The notes: generated by a model not told the origin, from the letters alone. A stretch of 8,294 nucleotides of DNA from Bacillota bacterium (GCA_023396215.1 JAEWWW010000124.1:1-8294); one strand, 5' to 3'; counted from the first letter of the stretch, positions 1-6,475 are shown. Made by a program: numbers and translations.

Positions 1-10
1 GCTATAAGCC

Positions 11-17
11 GAGGTGA
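11..17 (+). promoter_or_regulatory. Ribosome binding site for the first gene
   Basis: GAGGTGA is a strong match to the anti-Shine-Dalgarno complement and lies 7 bases before the TTG at 25. It is the main reason for calling a complete gene there rather than a fragment entering from the left. Confidence 0.55.
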
Positions 18-24
18 AAGCAAC

Positions 25-408
25 TTGACCTGCAACAATGGGCACTGTGCCGCGCTCGGCGGCAGCGGTGTGTTAATCAATAATTATCAGGAATTCAGAC
101 GCAGCTATCTGCTGACAGAACGGCCCGCCTACTCCAGCCTTGTGGGCACCGCAAAGGCAGATACCGTTACCGTATTTGTGCACAACAGTGGTCAGGTCCC
201 CCTCTTGGCCCACCTGCAAAACAGCCCCGACGGCCAGGTTTTTGTAGACGATAAGCAGGTGCTTACCCTTGGGCCCGATGAAACAGGGATTATGACCCCC
301 TATTATTTTTCTAAATATATGCGCATGGTGATGCACAGCCCCAGCGGAGAGGGCCAAGCCACCCTGTGGTTTCAGATACAAAGCCGGGATTACCGGCTGT
401 GCCTGTAG
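25..408 (+). CDS. Small DUF6385-like beta-rich protein (repeat-less paralogue of the next gene's C-terminal domain)
   Basis: The protein is 127 aa from a TTG start. The start is chosen because GAGGTGA (11-17) lies 7 bases upstream; however, the reading frame stays open to the window edge, so a longer protein beginning outside the window is possible, and an in-frame GTG at 70 is another option. Residues ~45-120 align by eye with the C-terminal domain of the following gene: TVFVHNSG matches TFFVYNTG, LQNSP matches LQISP, and VFVDD matches LYIDD, in the same order and spacing. The alternating hydrophobic pattern suggests a beta-sandwich. There is no signal peptide or membrane segment. The N-terminus has two cysteines (C3, C8) and the C-terminus another (RLCL). 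I recall this motif set as DUF6385, a Firmicute family of unknown function, but could not check it. Function is unknown; the context suggests a surface or spore-associated structural protein. Confidence 0.7.
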   Translation: MTCNNGHCAALGGSGVLINNYQEFRRSYLLTERPAYSSLVGTAKADTVTVFVHNSGQVPLLAHLQNSPDGQVFVDDKQVLTLGPDETGIMTPYYFSKYMRMVMHSPSGEGQATLWFQIQSRDYRLCL

Positions 409-495
409 GCCCCGGGGCGCTGCAGCACGCCGCGCATTTGCGTATGATGCGTCTTTTGGCCTGCCGGGCGGCTTGCCTGTGCGGGCGGCCTGCTA

Positions 496-524
496 ACGTC
501 TTATCAGGCCCACGATAACGACGT
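496..524 (+). other. Intergenic bulged stem-loop between the two DUF6385-like genes
   Basis: ACGTCTTATC (496-505) pairs with GATAACGACGT (514-524): ten base pairs with one bulged C at 519 and an 8-base loop. No T-run follows, so it is not a canonical intrinsic terminator. The rest of the 409-597 gap holds a GCCCCGGGGC palindrome (409-418) and no recognisable gene or promoter. Confidence 0.45.
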
Positions 525-597
525 GATAACAAAAGGCAGGCATCGCCTCATCAATGTCCTATCTTAAACCTTGTGGGCCGGAAAGGCCAGTGGCTTT

Positions 598-1488
598 ATG
601 AATAATCTGGTATTCAACACGGTGGCGGAGGAGCTTAAAACGACGATATACGCTCAAGCCCCTGACGCCAGTATACGTTCTTTGAAGCTGGACGCTTCAG
701 ATAACCTGTTGGTTGCTAACGCAGCGCCCATTACCATTGCCAACAGCAGCCTGACGGTGGCGGGCACTGTCACCGTTTCAGAGATTTTGGCCCCTGTCAC
801 CATCGCCAACGACAGCCTGACGGTGGCGGGTACTGTGACCGTTTCGGAGATTCTGGCACCCGTCACCATTGCCAACGACAGCCTGACGGTGGCGGGTACT
901 GTGACCGTTTCGGAGATTTTGGCCCCTGTCACCATCGCCAACGACAGCTTGACGGTGGCGGGCACTGTCACCGTTTCGGAGATTTTGGCACCCGTCACCA
1001 TCGCCAACGACAGCCTGACGGTGAGCGGCACTGTTACCGTATCAGAGATTTTGGCCCCTGTCACCATCGCCAACGACAGCCTGACGGTGGCAGGTACTGT
1101 GACCGTTTCGGAGATTTTGGCACCTGTTACCATCGCAAATGAGAGCTTGACCGTATCGATACAGGGCTACGCCTTTACCTCCAACACCGCGACCCTTTCG
1201 GGGGTGAACGGCGTGGGTGAAGTGTTTGATAACACCGATATCTCGCAGATTAAAACAGCCACCTTCTTCGTTTACAACACCGGGGCGTCTCCCATCACCA
1301 TCTCGCTGCAAATCAGCCCCTCTACCGACAGCGCTTTGTATATTGACGACCCCTCATATACCGATGTGAACATCCCCGCCGGTGAGGATAAGATTATTGT
1401 GGTGGGCAAGTTTGGCAACTACACCCGCTTGCAGTATGACCTGACGGCGGCGGCCGATTTTATCGCTTATTATAACGGGCAGGCCTAA
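598..1488 (+). CDS. Repeat-stalk protein: six 22-residue Thr/Ser-rich repeats plus C-terminal DUF6385-like domain
   Basis: The protein is 296 aa from ATG 598. An in-frame TTG at 571 lacks a ribosome binding site; GGAAAGG (580-586) weakly supports ATG 598. Layout: N-terminal head (~1-42), a half repeat, six 22-residue units (52-183) that start LTVAGTVTVSEI and end PVTIANDS, then a globular domain (~184-296) related to the upstream gene. Each unit has six Ser/Thr, and its two alternating hydrophobic stretches fit one coil of a beta-solenoid or a beta-fibre. There is no signal peptide, TM segment or cell-wall anchor, so export by Sec or sortase is not supported. An N-terminal head, regular stalk and C-terminal domain next to a glycosyltransferase recall spore-surface filament proteins such as BclA, although the repeat is not collagen-like. 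The structural and glycoprotein roles are inference; the repeat and the domain homology are seen directly. Confidence 0.85.
   Translation: MNNLVFNTVAEELKTTIYAQAPDASIRSLKLDASDNLLVANAAPITIANSSLTVAGTVTVSEILAPVTIANDSLTVAGTVTVSEILAPVTIANDSLTVAGTVTVSEILAPVTIANDSLTVAGTVTVSEILAPVTIANDSLTVSGTVTVSEILAPVTIANDSLTVAGTVTVSEILAPVTIANESLTVSIQGYAFTSNTATLSGVNGVGEVFDNTDISQIKTATFFVYNTGASPITISLQISPSTDSALYIDDPSYTDVNIPAGEDKIIVVGKFGNYTRLQYDLTAAADFIAYYNGQA
724..1146 (+). repeat. In-frame tandem repeat, 66-bp unit, six full copies plus a leading half unit
   Basis: Full units start at 751, 817, 883, 949, 1015 and 1081 with no indels; a partial unit (APITIANSS, 724-750) precedes and LTV (from 1147) follows. At the protein level the units are identical except for Ala to Ser in unit 5 and Asp to Glu in unit 6. 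At the DNA level 14 of the 22 codon positions vary, almost entirely synonymously. Confidence 0.95.
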
Positions 1489-1497
1489 AAAGCCCGT
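1475..1497 (+). other. Stem-loop spanning the stop codon of the repeat-stalk gene
   Basis: ACGGGC (1475-1480) pairs with GCCCGT (1492-1497), with the TAA stop in the loop. A short T-run comes only at 1509-1512, so this is at best a weak terminator. Confidence 0.3.
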
Positions 1498-1512
1498 CCT
1501 GACCATCCTTTT

Positions 1513-1578
1513 GGGGGCGGTTGCAAAACAGGGGGCGGAGGATAACCGCTCCATCATGCTGGCCTTGCAACCGCCCCC
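1513..1578 (+). other. Structured leader: perfect 14-bp inverted repeat with an inner hairpin
   Basis: GGGGGCGGTTGCAA (1513-1526) is the exact reverse complement of TTGCAACCGCCCCC (1565-1578). Between the arms, GGGGCGG (1532-1538) pairs with CCGCTCC (1546-1552) with one G-U pair. GGGGGCGG also occurs a second time at 1531-1538, so it could compete with the first copy for the same CCGCCCCC arm (1571-1578). It lies between the repeat-stalk gene and the glycosyltransferase gene. Confidence 0.6.
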
Positions 1579-1586
1579 CGACACCT

Positions 1587-1618
1587 GCCCCGGCCCCCTT
1601 TTGCCGGGGGCGCGGGGC
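1587..1618 (+). other. GC-rich hairpin immediately upstream of the glycosyltransferase RBS
   Basis: CCCCGGC (1588-1594) pairs with GCCGGGG (1603-1609). Alternatively GCCCC (1587-1591) plus GCCCCC (1593-1598) pairs with GGGGGC (1606-1611) plus GGGGC (1614-1618). The TTTT lies in the loop rather than after the stem, which argues against a terminator. It ends 6 bases before the AGGAGA ribosome binding site. Confidence 0.5.
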
Positions 1619-1624
1619 CACGAC

Positions 1625-1630
1625 AGGAGA
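1625..1630 (+). promoter_or_regulatory. Ribosome binding site of the glycosyltransferase gene
   Basis: AGGAGA sits 9 bases before ATG 1640. It fixes the start 43 codons inside the longest open frame, whose extension runs through the hairpin leader. Confidence 0.75.
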
Positions 1631-1639
1631 AGCAAGCCT

Positions 1640-3451
1640 ATGAGCCATACCCTTAGTTTGTGTATGATTGTGAAAAACGAAAGCAAAAACCTGCCACGCT
1701 GCCTTGCCAGCGTGGAGGGTCTGGTGGATGAAATTGCGGTGGTGGATACCGGCTCGACCGACAACACGGTGCAAAAAGCAAAGGAGCTGGGGGCGGCAGT
1801 GCATCACTACCAGTGGGACCAAAACTTTGGCAACGCACGCAACTTTGCCCTTTCTAAAGCAACCGGCAGTTGGGTGCTGCTGCTGGACGCAGACGAGCAA
1901 CTGGAAAAGGCCGACCACCCCAAGGTGCGCCAGCTATTGGCCAACGAAAACATCGATGGGGCGCATTTCATCATCCATAACTATATGGGGCGCGAGGTTT
2001 CGGATAACTGCACCCTGCACGGCGGCCTGCGCCTGCTGCGCAACAACGGCGAGTACCATTTTGAGGGGGCTATCCACGAGCAGATTGCCCGCCGCGACCA
2101 GGGGGAGATTGCAGGCAGGCTACCCATGGCCGACGTTAACGTATATCACTACGGGTACATGGACGACGAGGCCGCCTCCAAGCAGAAGCGGCTGCGCAAT
2201 ATCCCCATTCTGGAAAAACAGCTGGAGGCCGACCCCCAGAACCCCTTTGTACTTTTTAACCTCGGCAACGAGCATCTGGCCATGGGCGACCACGCCGCTG
2301 CCTTTGACATCTATGAAAAAGCCTTTGAGGGGATGGACAGTCGGAGAGCCTATGCCCCCCACCTCATCCGGCGGATGATATGCTGCTGCCAAAGCCTGTA
2401 CCGGTATGATGAGGCGCTGGAGCTGGTGGCGAAGGGGCTTGCCCTCTACCCCGCCTGCACCGATTTTGAATATGCCCGGGCCGATACCTACCAAACCACC
2501 CGCCGCTACACCCTTGCCATCGAAAGCTTTGAGCGCTGCCTTGAGATGGGCGAAGCGCCGCCCCCGCTGCGGTTTGTCGCCGGTTGCGGCGGGTACCGGG
2601 CCAATATGGCGCTGGGCGAGCTTTACTTTGGGCTGGGCGATTACCACAAGGCGATTGCACATTTTAACCGGGTGCTGACCCAGGCCCCCGGCCGCTATGG
2701 GGTACTTTACCGCATCGGCGCCGCCCTGCATCGGCTGCTGGCCGACCCGCAGGCGGTTTATGACCGGCTGTGCGGCTACTTTGCCGAACCGGCATACCCA
2801 CCCAATGTGATTGTAAGCAGCGATATATTGCTGGGTCAGGGGATAACCGCCCCGGTGGCCTCCGCCATCGCCGCGGGCCGTGCCGGGGTGGAATACCCGG
2901 ACGACTTCTGCTATCTGGCAGGCAGGCACGCCTTTTTGACCGGCGATTTTGCCGGGGCGCTGGGCCTCTTTGAGCAGCTATTGACCCAAAGCGAGCCTGC
3001 CCAGAGCATCCTGCCGGGCCTGCCGCGGCAAGCCGCCCTTTATGCCTTTGTCGCCAGCCTCGCACTGGGGCAGAAGGAGCCGGGCCGCCTGCTGCATTTT
3101 GTGCGCCGATACTGCGGCGACGACAGCTACGCCATCTGCCTGCAGCTGCACTATATCCGCCTTGGCAGCACCCAAAAGGTGCTGACCCCCGCACAGAGCG
3201 GCAAAAACGGCCTTGCCGTCGCCCTCGACCTGCTGGGCCGGGTGCTGGAGGTCGGGCAGCATAACCTGTTTGAGCGTCTGCAGCCTATCCTGAACCTTCT
3301 GGACAGCAAAACGGCGCTGCTGCGGCTGGCCGGGCTGTATGAGGCAAGGGGGATGGGCCCGCTGGCGGCAAGCTGCGTGCTGCGCTCGGTCAGGGAGCAG
3401 GGCAGCATCGACCGGCAGGGGGCGGATATCCTGTGGCGGCAGGTGTACTGA
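1640..3451 (+). CDS. Family 2 glycosyltransferase with TPR C-terminal region
   Basis: The protein is 603 aa, predicted to transfer a sugar from a nucleotide-sugar donor in the cytoplasm. The GT-A domain (~1-180) opens with LSLCMIVKNESKNLPRCL, carries DTGSTDNT (36-43) and the metal-binding DxD motif within LLDADE (D83, D85), and has FEGAIHEQ (141-148), typical of this subgroup. Residues ~199-235, 250-300 and 323-350 read as TPR helices (for example NPFVLFNLGNEHLAMGDH and ALGELYFGLGDYHKAIAHF), and the remainder to 603 is helical-repeat-like without another motif I recognise. No signal peptide or TM segment is seen. TPR-fused family 2 enzymes often act on protein substrates, and the adjacent Thr/Ser-rich repeat protein is the obvious candidate acceptor; both acceptor and donor are inferred. 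It is co-directional with the two upstream genes but separated from them by a structured 151-bp leader, so it may be controlled separately. Confidence 0.9.
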   Translation: MSHTLSLCMIVKNESKNLPRCLASVEGLVDEIAVVDTGSTDNTVQKAKELGAAVHHYQWDQNFGNARNFALSKATGSWVLLLDADEQLEKADHPKVRQLLANENIDGAHFIIHNYMGREVSDNCTLHGGLRLLRNNGEYHFEGAIHEQIARRDQGEIAGRLPMADVNVYHYGYMDDEAASKQKRLRNIPILEKQLEADPQNPFVLFNLGNEHLAMGDHAAAFDIYEKAFEGMDSRRAYAPHLIRRMICCCQSLYRYDEALELVAKGLALYPACTDFEYARADTYQTTRRYTLAIESFERCLEMGEAPPPLRFVAGCGGYRANMALGELYFGLGDYHKAIAHFNRVLTQAPGRYGVLYRIGAALHRLLADPQAVYDRLCGYFAEPAYPPNVIVSSDILLGQGITAPVASAIAAGRAGVEYPDDFCYLAGRHAFLTGDFAGALGLFEQLLTQSEPAQSILPGLPRQAALYAFVASLALGQKEPGRLLHFVRRYCGDDSYAICLQLHYIRLGSTQKVLTPAQSGKNGLAVALDLLGRVLEVGQHNLFERLQPILNLLDSKTALLRLAGLYEARGMGPLAASCVLRSVREQGSIDRQGADILWRQVY

Positions 3452-3476
3452 GGGTTTGGCGTGCTGCTGCTGCTGC

Positions 3477-3515
3477 GCGGTGGGGTTGGAGCCGATGCCT
3501 GAACCACCTCACCGC
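3477..3515 (+). other. Stem-loop downstream of the glycosyltransferase gene
   Basis: GCGGTGGGGT (3477-3486) pairs with ACCTCACCGC (3506-3515) with one G-U pair and a 19-base loop. There is no T-run after it. A TGC x5 microsatellite (3462-3476) directly precedes it. Confidence 0.35.
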
Positions 3516-3539
3516 GGGGGTCACCTGCGAAACCACCCC

Positions 3540-3567
3540 GGCCTTCGGCCACCCCTCCAAGGAGGGG
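3540..3567. repeat. Double-hairpin intergenic element (GGCC-TTC-GGCC plus CCCCTCC-AA-GGAGGGG)
   Basis: GGCC (3540-3543) and GGCC (3547-3550) flank TTC, then CCCCTCC (3552-3558) and GGAGGGG (3561-3567) flank AA. From memory this resembles dispersed intergenic repeats of clostridial genomes; only the inverted repeats are visible here. Confidence 0.5.
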
Positions 3568-3584
3568 AATAAGGGAATGCACTC

Positions 3585-3655
3585 GTAGGGGCGGATATTA
3601 TCCGTCCGCGCTGCCGCTCATGCAAATCATGCGGGCGGTCAAAGACCGCCCCTAC
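3585..3655. repeat. Composite palindromic element, first GTAGGGGCGG copy
   Basis: The ends GTAGGGGCGG (3585-3594) and CCGCCCCTAC (3646-3655) are perfect 10-bp inverted repeats. Inside, each end also forms its own hairpin: GGGCGGAT/ATCCGTCC (3589-3607, one G-U) and GGGCGGTC-AAA-GACCGCCC (3633-3651). Terminal inverted repeats with no coding content fit a small non-autonomous mobile or REP-like element. Confidence 0.65.
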
Positions 3656-3674
3656 AATTATCTGGCGCGGGGTC

Positions 3675-3697
3675 GTAGGGGCGGCCTGTGGTCGCCC
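3675..3697. repeat. Second GTAGGGGCGG half-element
   Basis: GTAGGGGCGG (3675-3684) recurs 90 bp after the first copy in the same orientation. GGGCGGCC (3679-3686) pairs with GGTCGCCC (3690-3697), with a TGT loop and one G-U pair. The matching right-hand end (CCGCCCCTAC) is absent, so this copy is a half-element. Confidence 0.6.
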
Positions 3698-3724
3698 ATC
3701 ACAGGCGCAGGCGCATACAAACCA

Positions 3725-3773
3725 AAGGGCCCGCCCCAAACCCGCGTCTGCCGGGTTTGATGGGCTGGCCCTT
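3725..3773. terminator. Probable bidirectional terminator between convergent genes
   Basis: The inner stem AAACCCG (3738-3744) / CGGGTTT (3752-3758) has a 7-base loop. An outer stem AAGGGCCCGCCC (3725-3736) / GGGCTGGCCCTT (3762-3773) has one mismatch. On the + strand it is followed by a T-rich stretch ending in TTTTCTTTT (3781-3789); on the - strand the sequence after the stem begins TTTGGTTTG. It lies 15 bases past the stop of the binding-protein gene, so it most clearly serves that operon. Confidence 0.7.
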
Positions 3774-3787
3774 GCCTTGCTTTTCTT

Positions 3788-4846
3788 TTACTTGGCGGCG
3801 TTACGGTAGACGTCCTCCTTCAGATGGAAGTTGTCTTTAATCACCGTGTCGTCGATGTTATCCTTGGTGACGGCGATGACGTCTATCATCACATAGGGCA
3901 CGTCATAGCTGCCGTCGTTGATGGTCTGCTCATACTGGATAGGCTCCCCTTCCGCCAGCGCGAGGCAGATATGTACGGTAGCCTCCACCAGATTTTTAAT
4001 GGGCTTATAGACGGTGAGCATCTGGGTGCCTACCACAATCCGCTGGCAGGCGGCGAGGTCGGCGTCGTGGCCCACCACCTTGACCTGCTCGGTGAGGCGA
4101 GCCTCTGAAAGCGCGTCGATGGCGGCCCATGCCAGCGAGTCGTTGGCGGCGATAATCGCCTTGATTTTATCGCCGTTGCGGCGCAGCTGGTCGGATACAA
4201 ACTCAAAGGCTGTTTCGCGCAGCCAGCCCGAAACCCAGGTTTCGGCCACAATCTCGATGCGACCCGCGTCCACAGGCTCTCTCAGGTGGGTCATGTAGCC
4301 CTTGTTGAACATCTGGCTGTTGTTGTCGTCGGGCGAGCCGTTGAGAATCAGGTAGCCGCCCTCGGGCACCGCCTCGGTGAGGGCCTTGCTCTGAAGCTGC
4401 CCCACCTTGAGGTTATCAAAGGAAACGTAGACGTCCACATTGGCGTTGCGCACCAGACGGTCGTAAGAAACCACCGGGATGCCCGCCCGCTTGGCCAGCT
4501 CGACACAACCAACCGCGGAATCGCCGTCCTGCGGGGCGATGACCAGCACGTCTATCCCCTGCGCCACCATCTCGGCCACCTGCTTGTACTGCAAATCGGC
4601 GTCGTTGTTGGCGTTGGTAACGATGACGCTGATGTTTTCCTGCTTGGCTTTGGCAAAGAAGATGTCACGGTCGCGCAGCCAGCGGTCCTCCTTGAGGGTC
4701 GCCATCGAAAAACCCACCAGTATGCCGTCCTCTTTGGATGGGGGGTCGACAGCTTCTTTCTGACAGCCCCCGGCTGTCGTCACCACCACCAAGAGGAGAA
4801 CGGCAATAAAACCCTGCCGCCACCGAAGCCCGTTGCGCTTTTTCAT
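3788..4846 (-). CDS. xylF: XylF-like D-xylose-binding lipoprotein
   Basis: The protein is 352 aa, a periplasmic-binding-fold sugar receptor of the CUT2 class. It is recognisably close to E. coli XylF: RDIFFAKA, SYDRLVRNANVDVYVSFDN, GSPDDNN, GHDAD, VYKPI and the tail DTVIKDNFH all have counterparts in order. The N-terminus is a lipoprotein signal (basic MKKRNGLRWR, hydrophobic 13-23, Cys28 after AGG; a slightly atypical lipobox), so it should be membrane-anchored outside the cell. The start is ATG 4846, with TGAGGA (4854-4859) 7 bases upstream overlapping the regulator's stop codon; an in-frame ATG at 4867 would add MESEDWP and has no such site. It is the last gene of the operon, with no permease or ATPase following. 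It may therefore feed the adjacent two-component system, as XylFII does, rather than serve a local transporter. That role is inferred. Confidence 0.9.
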   Translation of the reverse strand: MKKRNGLRWRQGFIAVLLLVVVTTAGGCQKEAVDPPSKEDGILVGFSMATLKEDRWLRDRDIFFAKAKQENISVIVTNANNDADLQYKQVAEMVAQGIDVLVIAPQDGDSAVGCVELAKRAGIPVVSYDRLVRNANVDVYVSFDNLKVGQLQSKALTEAVPEGGYLILNGSPDDNNSQMFNKGYMTHLREPVDAGRIEIVAETWVSGWLRETAFEFVSDQLRRNGDKIKAIIAANDSLAWAAIDALSEARLTEQVKVVGHDADLAACQRIVVGTQMLTVYKPIKNLVEATVHICLALAEGEPIQYEQTINDGSYDVPYVMIDVIAVTKDNIDDTVIKDNFHLKEDVYRNAAK

Positions 4847-4853
4847 TGGCCAG

Positions 4854-4859
4854 TCCTCA
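4854..4859 (-). promoter_or_regulatory. RBS overlapping the regulator stop codon (translational coupling)
   Basis: On the - strand TGAGGA contains the regulator's TGA stop (4857-4859) and the AGGA core of the binding protein's ribosome binding site, 7 bases before its ATG. Shared bases suggest coupled translation of the two genes. Confidence 0.65.
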
Positions 4860-6452
4860 CTTTCCATAATGCTCTTTGTACTCGGTCGCCGTTAGTCCGG
4901 TTATCTTTTTAAACAGCTTGGAAAAGTAGTTCGGGTCTGAGTAGCCCACCATCGCCGATACCTCTTTGACCGAAAGGTCGCCGCTTATCAGGGCGGCCTT
5001 TGCTTTTTCGATGCGGATAGAGGTGAGCTTGTCGATAAAGTTAACGCCGGTTTCGTCCTTATAAAAATGGCTGAAGTAGTAGGGGCTGAGGTTGACCTCG
5101 CGGGCGATATCCTCCAGCGAGATTTCGCTTGCGTAGTTGCGCTCGATGAAGCTGTCGGCCTTTGCAATCAGGGCGCTGATGCGCTTCTGCTTGGCCGAGG
5201 CTATCTGGTGGGAGGTTTCTTCGATATAGCGGGCACAGATGCTGCGCAGCCGCTCGGGGGTTTCGGCTTCTATGACCTGCCCCAGCACCGAGCAGTAGCT
5301 TTTGACAGCGCTGCCCCCCTGCTTGCCGAAGCTGACAATCATCAGCACCACCTTGTTTTTCAGCAGCTCGAGGTCGGGCAGCAGCTCGGCGCACATGCGG
5401 GCAAAGACATCCTCAAAGGCCAGCAGTGCCCCGCTGGTGTTGCCCGCGGCCGCGGCGGCGTAAATCTCCCGCTCAAAGAAGCTCTCGTAGTCGGATTCAT
5501 CGGCCGCGGTGTCCTCAATAATATCCTCCACATGCAGGACGGGGCAGTCCTGCTCTACGCCGGAGAGCATTCGCAGGGCGCGCAGCGCCTCGTGGTAGGA
5601 GCGGCGGGCCTGCTCTACATCGGGGTAGTATCGCCCCAGGCCGATGGCAATTTCGGGGTAGAGGGCTTCGGCCCTGTCGAAGAAGTTTTTGGCCAGCCGG
5701 GAAGCAAAGGTCTTTTGGGCAAAGCCGGTTTCGGAGTGCCCGTCCGACACATAGACCACCAGACGGTTGAGCATCATCGGCCCCACCACGCAGCGGCAGG
5801 AGGATTTGAGGATATCCCGGTAGCTTTGGTAGAGCTTCTGGCTTTTGATGCCGGCGCTGATTTTGTTGTGGTCGCCCTCTTCGCCGCGCCCGCCGAACTC
5901 TATCACCAGCACAAAGCCGCCGGTGTTTTGGTAGTCGAAAAGGCGGCAGTAGTTGTGCAGCTCGTGGGCGTTGTCGTCAAAGATGCACAGCGAGTTGATA
6001 AAGCCGGTTTCCAGCACCGGGACCACCAGCTCGATCTTTTCTTTGAGGGCCATCTCGCGCCGCACACGCTCACGCCGCTCGTCGATGGCCGAAATCACCT
6101 TTTTCAGCGCCTCCACCAGCCGCGCCTCGCGCACCGGCTTGAGCAGGTATTCGTCCACATCCAGCGCCACCGCCTCGACGGCGTAGTCGAAATAATCAAA
6201 GGCGGAGGCCACTATCAGCCGTACATCGGGGTTGATGCGGCGTATCTGGCGCATCGCTTCCAGCCCGTTGATGCCCGGCATGTTGATATCCATGATGATG
6301 ATATCGGGGCGGGTGTTGTAGGCTTTTTCAATGGCGTCCCTGCCTGAGCGGGATTTGCCCACAATCTGGATGGAGGTGATGTTATTTTTGATGATGTACT
6401 CGATGGAGTCGAGGGCGATGGGCTCGTCGTCTACAATCAGGGCTCGGTACAT
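4857..6452 (-). CDS. YesN-type response regulator with AraC DNA-binding domain
   Basis: The protein is 531 aa. The receiver domain (~1-120) has the acidic pair D8/D9, phosphoacceptor D55 in IIIMDINMPG, S83 and K105 in LLKP. The middle region (~140-420) contains GLGRYYPDVEQARRSYHEAL (271-290), which resembles the degenerate GGDEF-like segment of YesN/CdaR-type regulators. The C-terminus (~430-530) is a two-helix-turn-helix AraC domain with the signature GYSDPNYFSKLFKKITG. It should be phosphorylated by the upstream kinase and activate sugar-uptake genes; the targets are not visible. The start is ATG 6452 because AGGAGA (6461-6466) lies 8 bases upstream and the protein then begins directly with the receiver domain; the open frame extends to 6632 only by reading through the intergenic palindrome. 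It is most like YesN of the XylFII-LytS-YesN system. Confidence 0.93.
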   Translation of the reverse strand: MYRALIVDDEPIALDSIEYIIKNNITSIQIVGKSRSGRDAIEKAYNTRPDIIIMDINMPGINGLEAMRQIRRINPDVRLIVASAFDYFDYAVEAVALDVDEYLLKPVREARLVEALKKVISAIDERRERVRREMALKEKIELVVPVLETGFINSLCIFDDNAHELHNYCRLFDYQNTGGFVLVIEFGGRGEEGDHNKISAGIKSQKLYQSYRDILKSSCRCVVGPMMLNRLVVYVSDGHSETGFAQKTFASRLAKNFFDRAEALYPEIAIGLGRYYPDVEQARRSYHEALRALRMLSGVEQDCPVLHVEDIIEDTAADESDYESFFEREIYAAAAAGNTSGALLAFEDVFARMCAELLPDLELLKNKVVLMIVSFGKQGGSAVKSYCSVLGQVIEAETPERLRSICARYIEETSHQIASAKQKRISALIAKADSFIERNYASEISLEDIAREVNLSPYYFSHFYKDETGVNFIDKLTSIRIEKAKAALISGDLSVKEVSAMVGYSDPNYFSKLFKKITGLTATEYKEHYGK

Positions 6453-6460
6453 AATAGCAA

Positions 6461-6466
6461 TCTCCT
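6461..6466 (-). promoter_or_regulatory. Ribosome binding site of the response regulator
   Basis: AGGAGA on the - strand, 8 bases before ATG 6452. It sets the start and rules out the 60-codon N-terminal extension. Confidence 0.7.
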
Positions 6467-6475
6467 GCCGGGGTG

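Noticed and set aside
571..597. TTG start for the repeat-stalk gene
   Set aside because: No RBS lies upstream; ATG 598 has a weak but plausible GGAAAGG site.
654..1133. 159-aa open frame on the - strand with its own 22-residue repeat
   Set aside because: It is the antisense shadow of the 66-bp tandem repeat: a repeat whose length is a multiple of three and lacks stops in one copy lacks them in all. It has no RBS or independent family signal.
724..1146. CRISPR array
   Set aside because: The units abut without unique spacers, keep one reading frame and encode a continuous protein.
1511..1639. N-terminal extension of the glycosyltransferase
   Set aside because: The extension is translated hairpin leader; ATG 1640 has AGGAGA at 9 bases and begins directly with the GT-A domain.
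2120..2929. 269-aa open frame on the - strand inside the glycosyltransferase gene
   Set aside because: It is opposite the TPR region of a clear glycosyltransferase and has no recognisable domain.
3462..3476. TGC x5 microsatellite as a phase-variation tract
   Set aside because: It is short, lies outside any gene, and has no promoter or start codon next to it.
5067..6347. 426-aa open frame on the + strand opposite the response regulator
   Set aside because: It is antisense to a gene with complete receiver and AraC motifs; its length reflects GC-rich codon bias.
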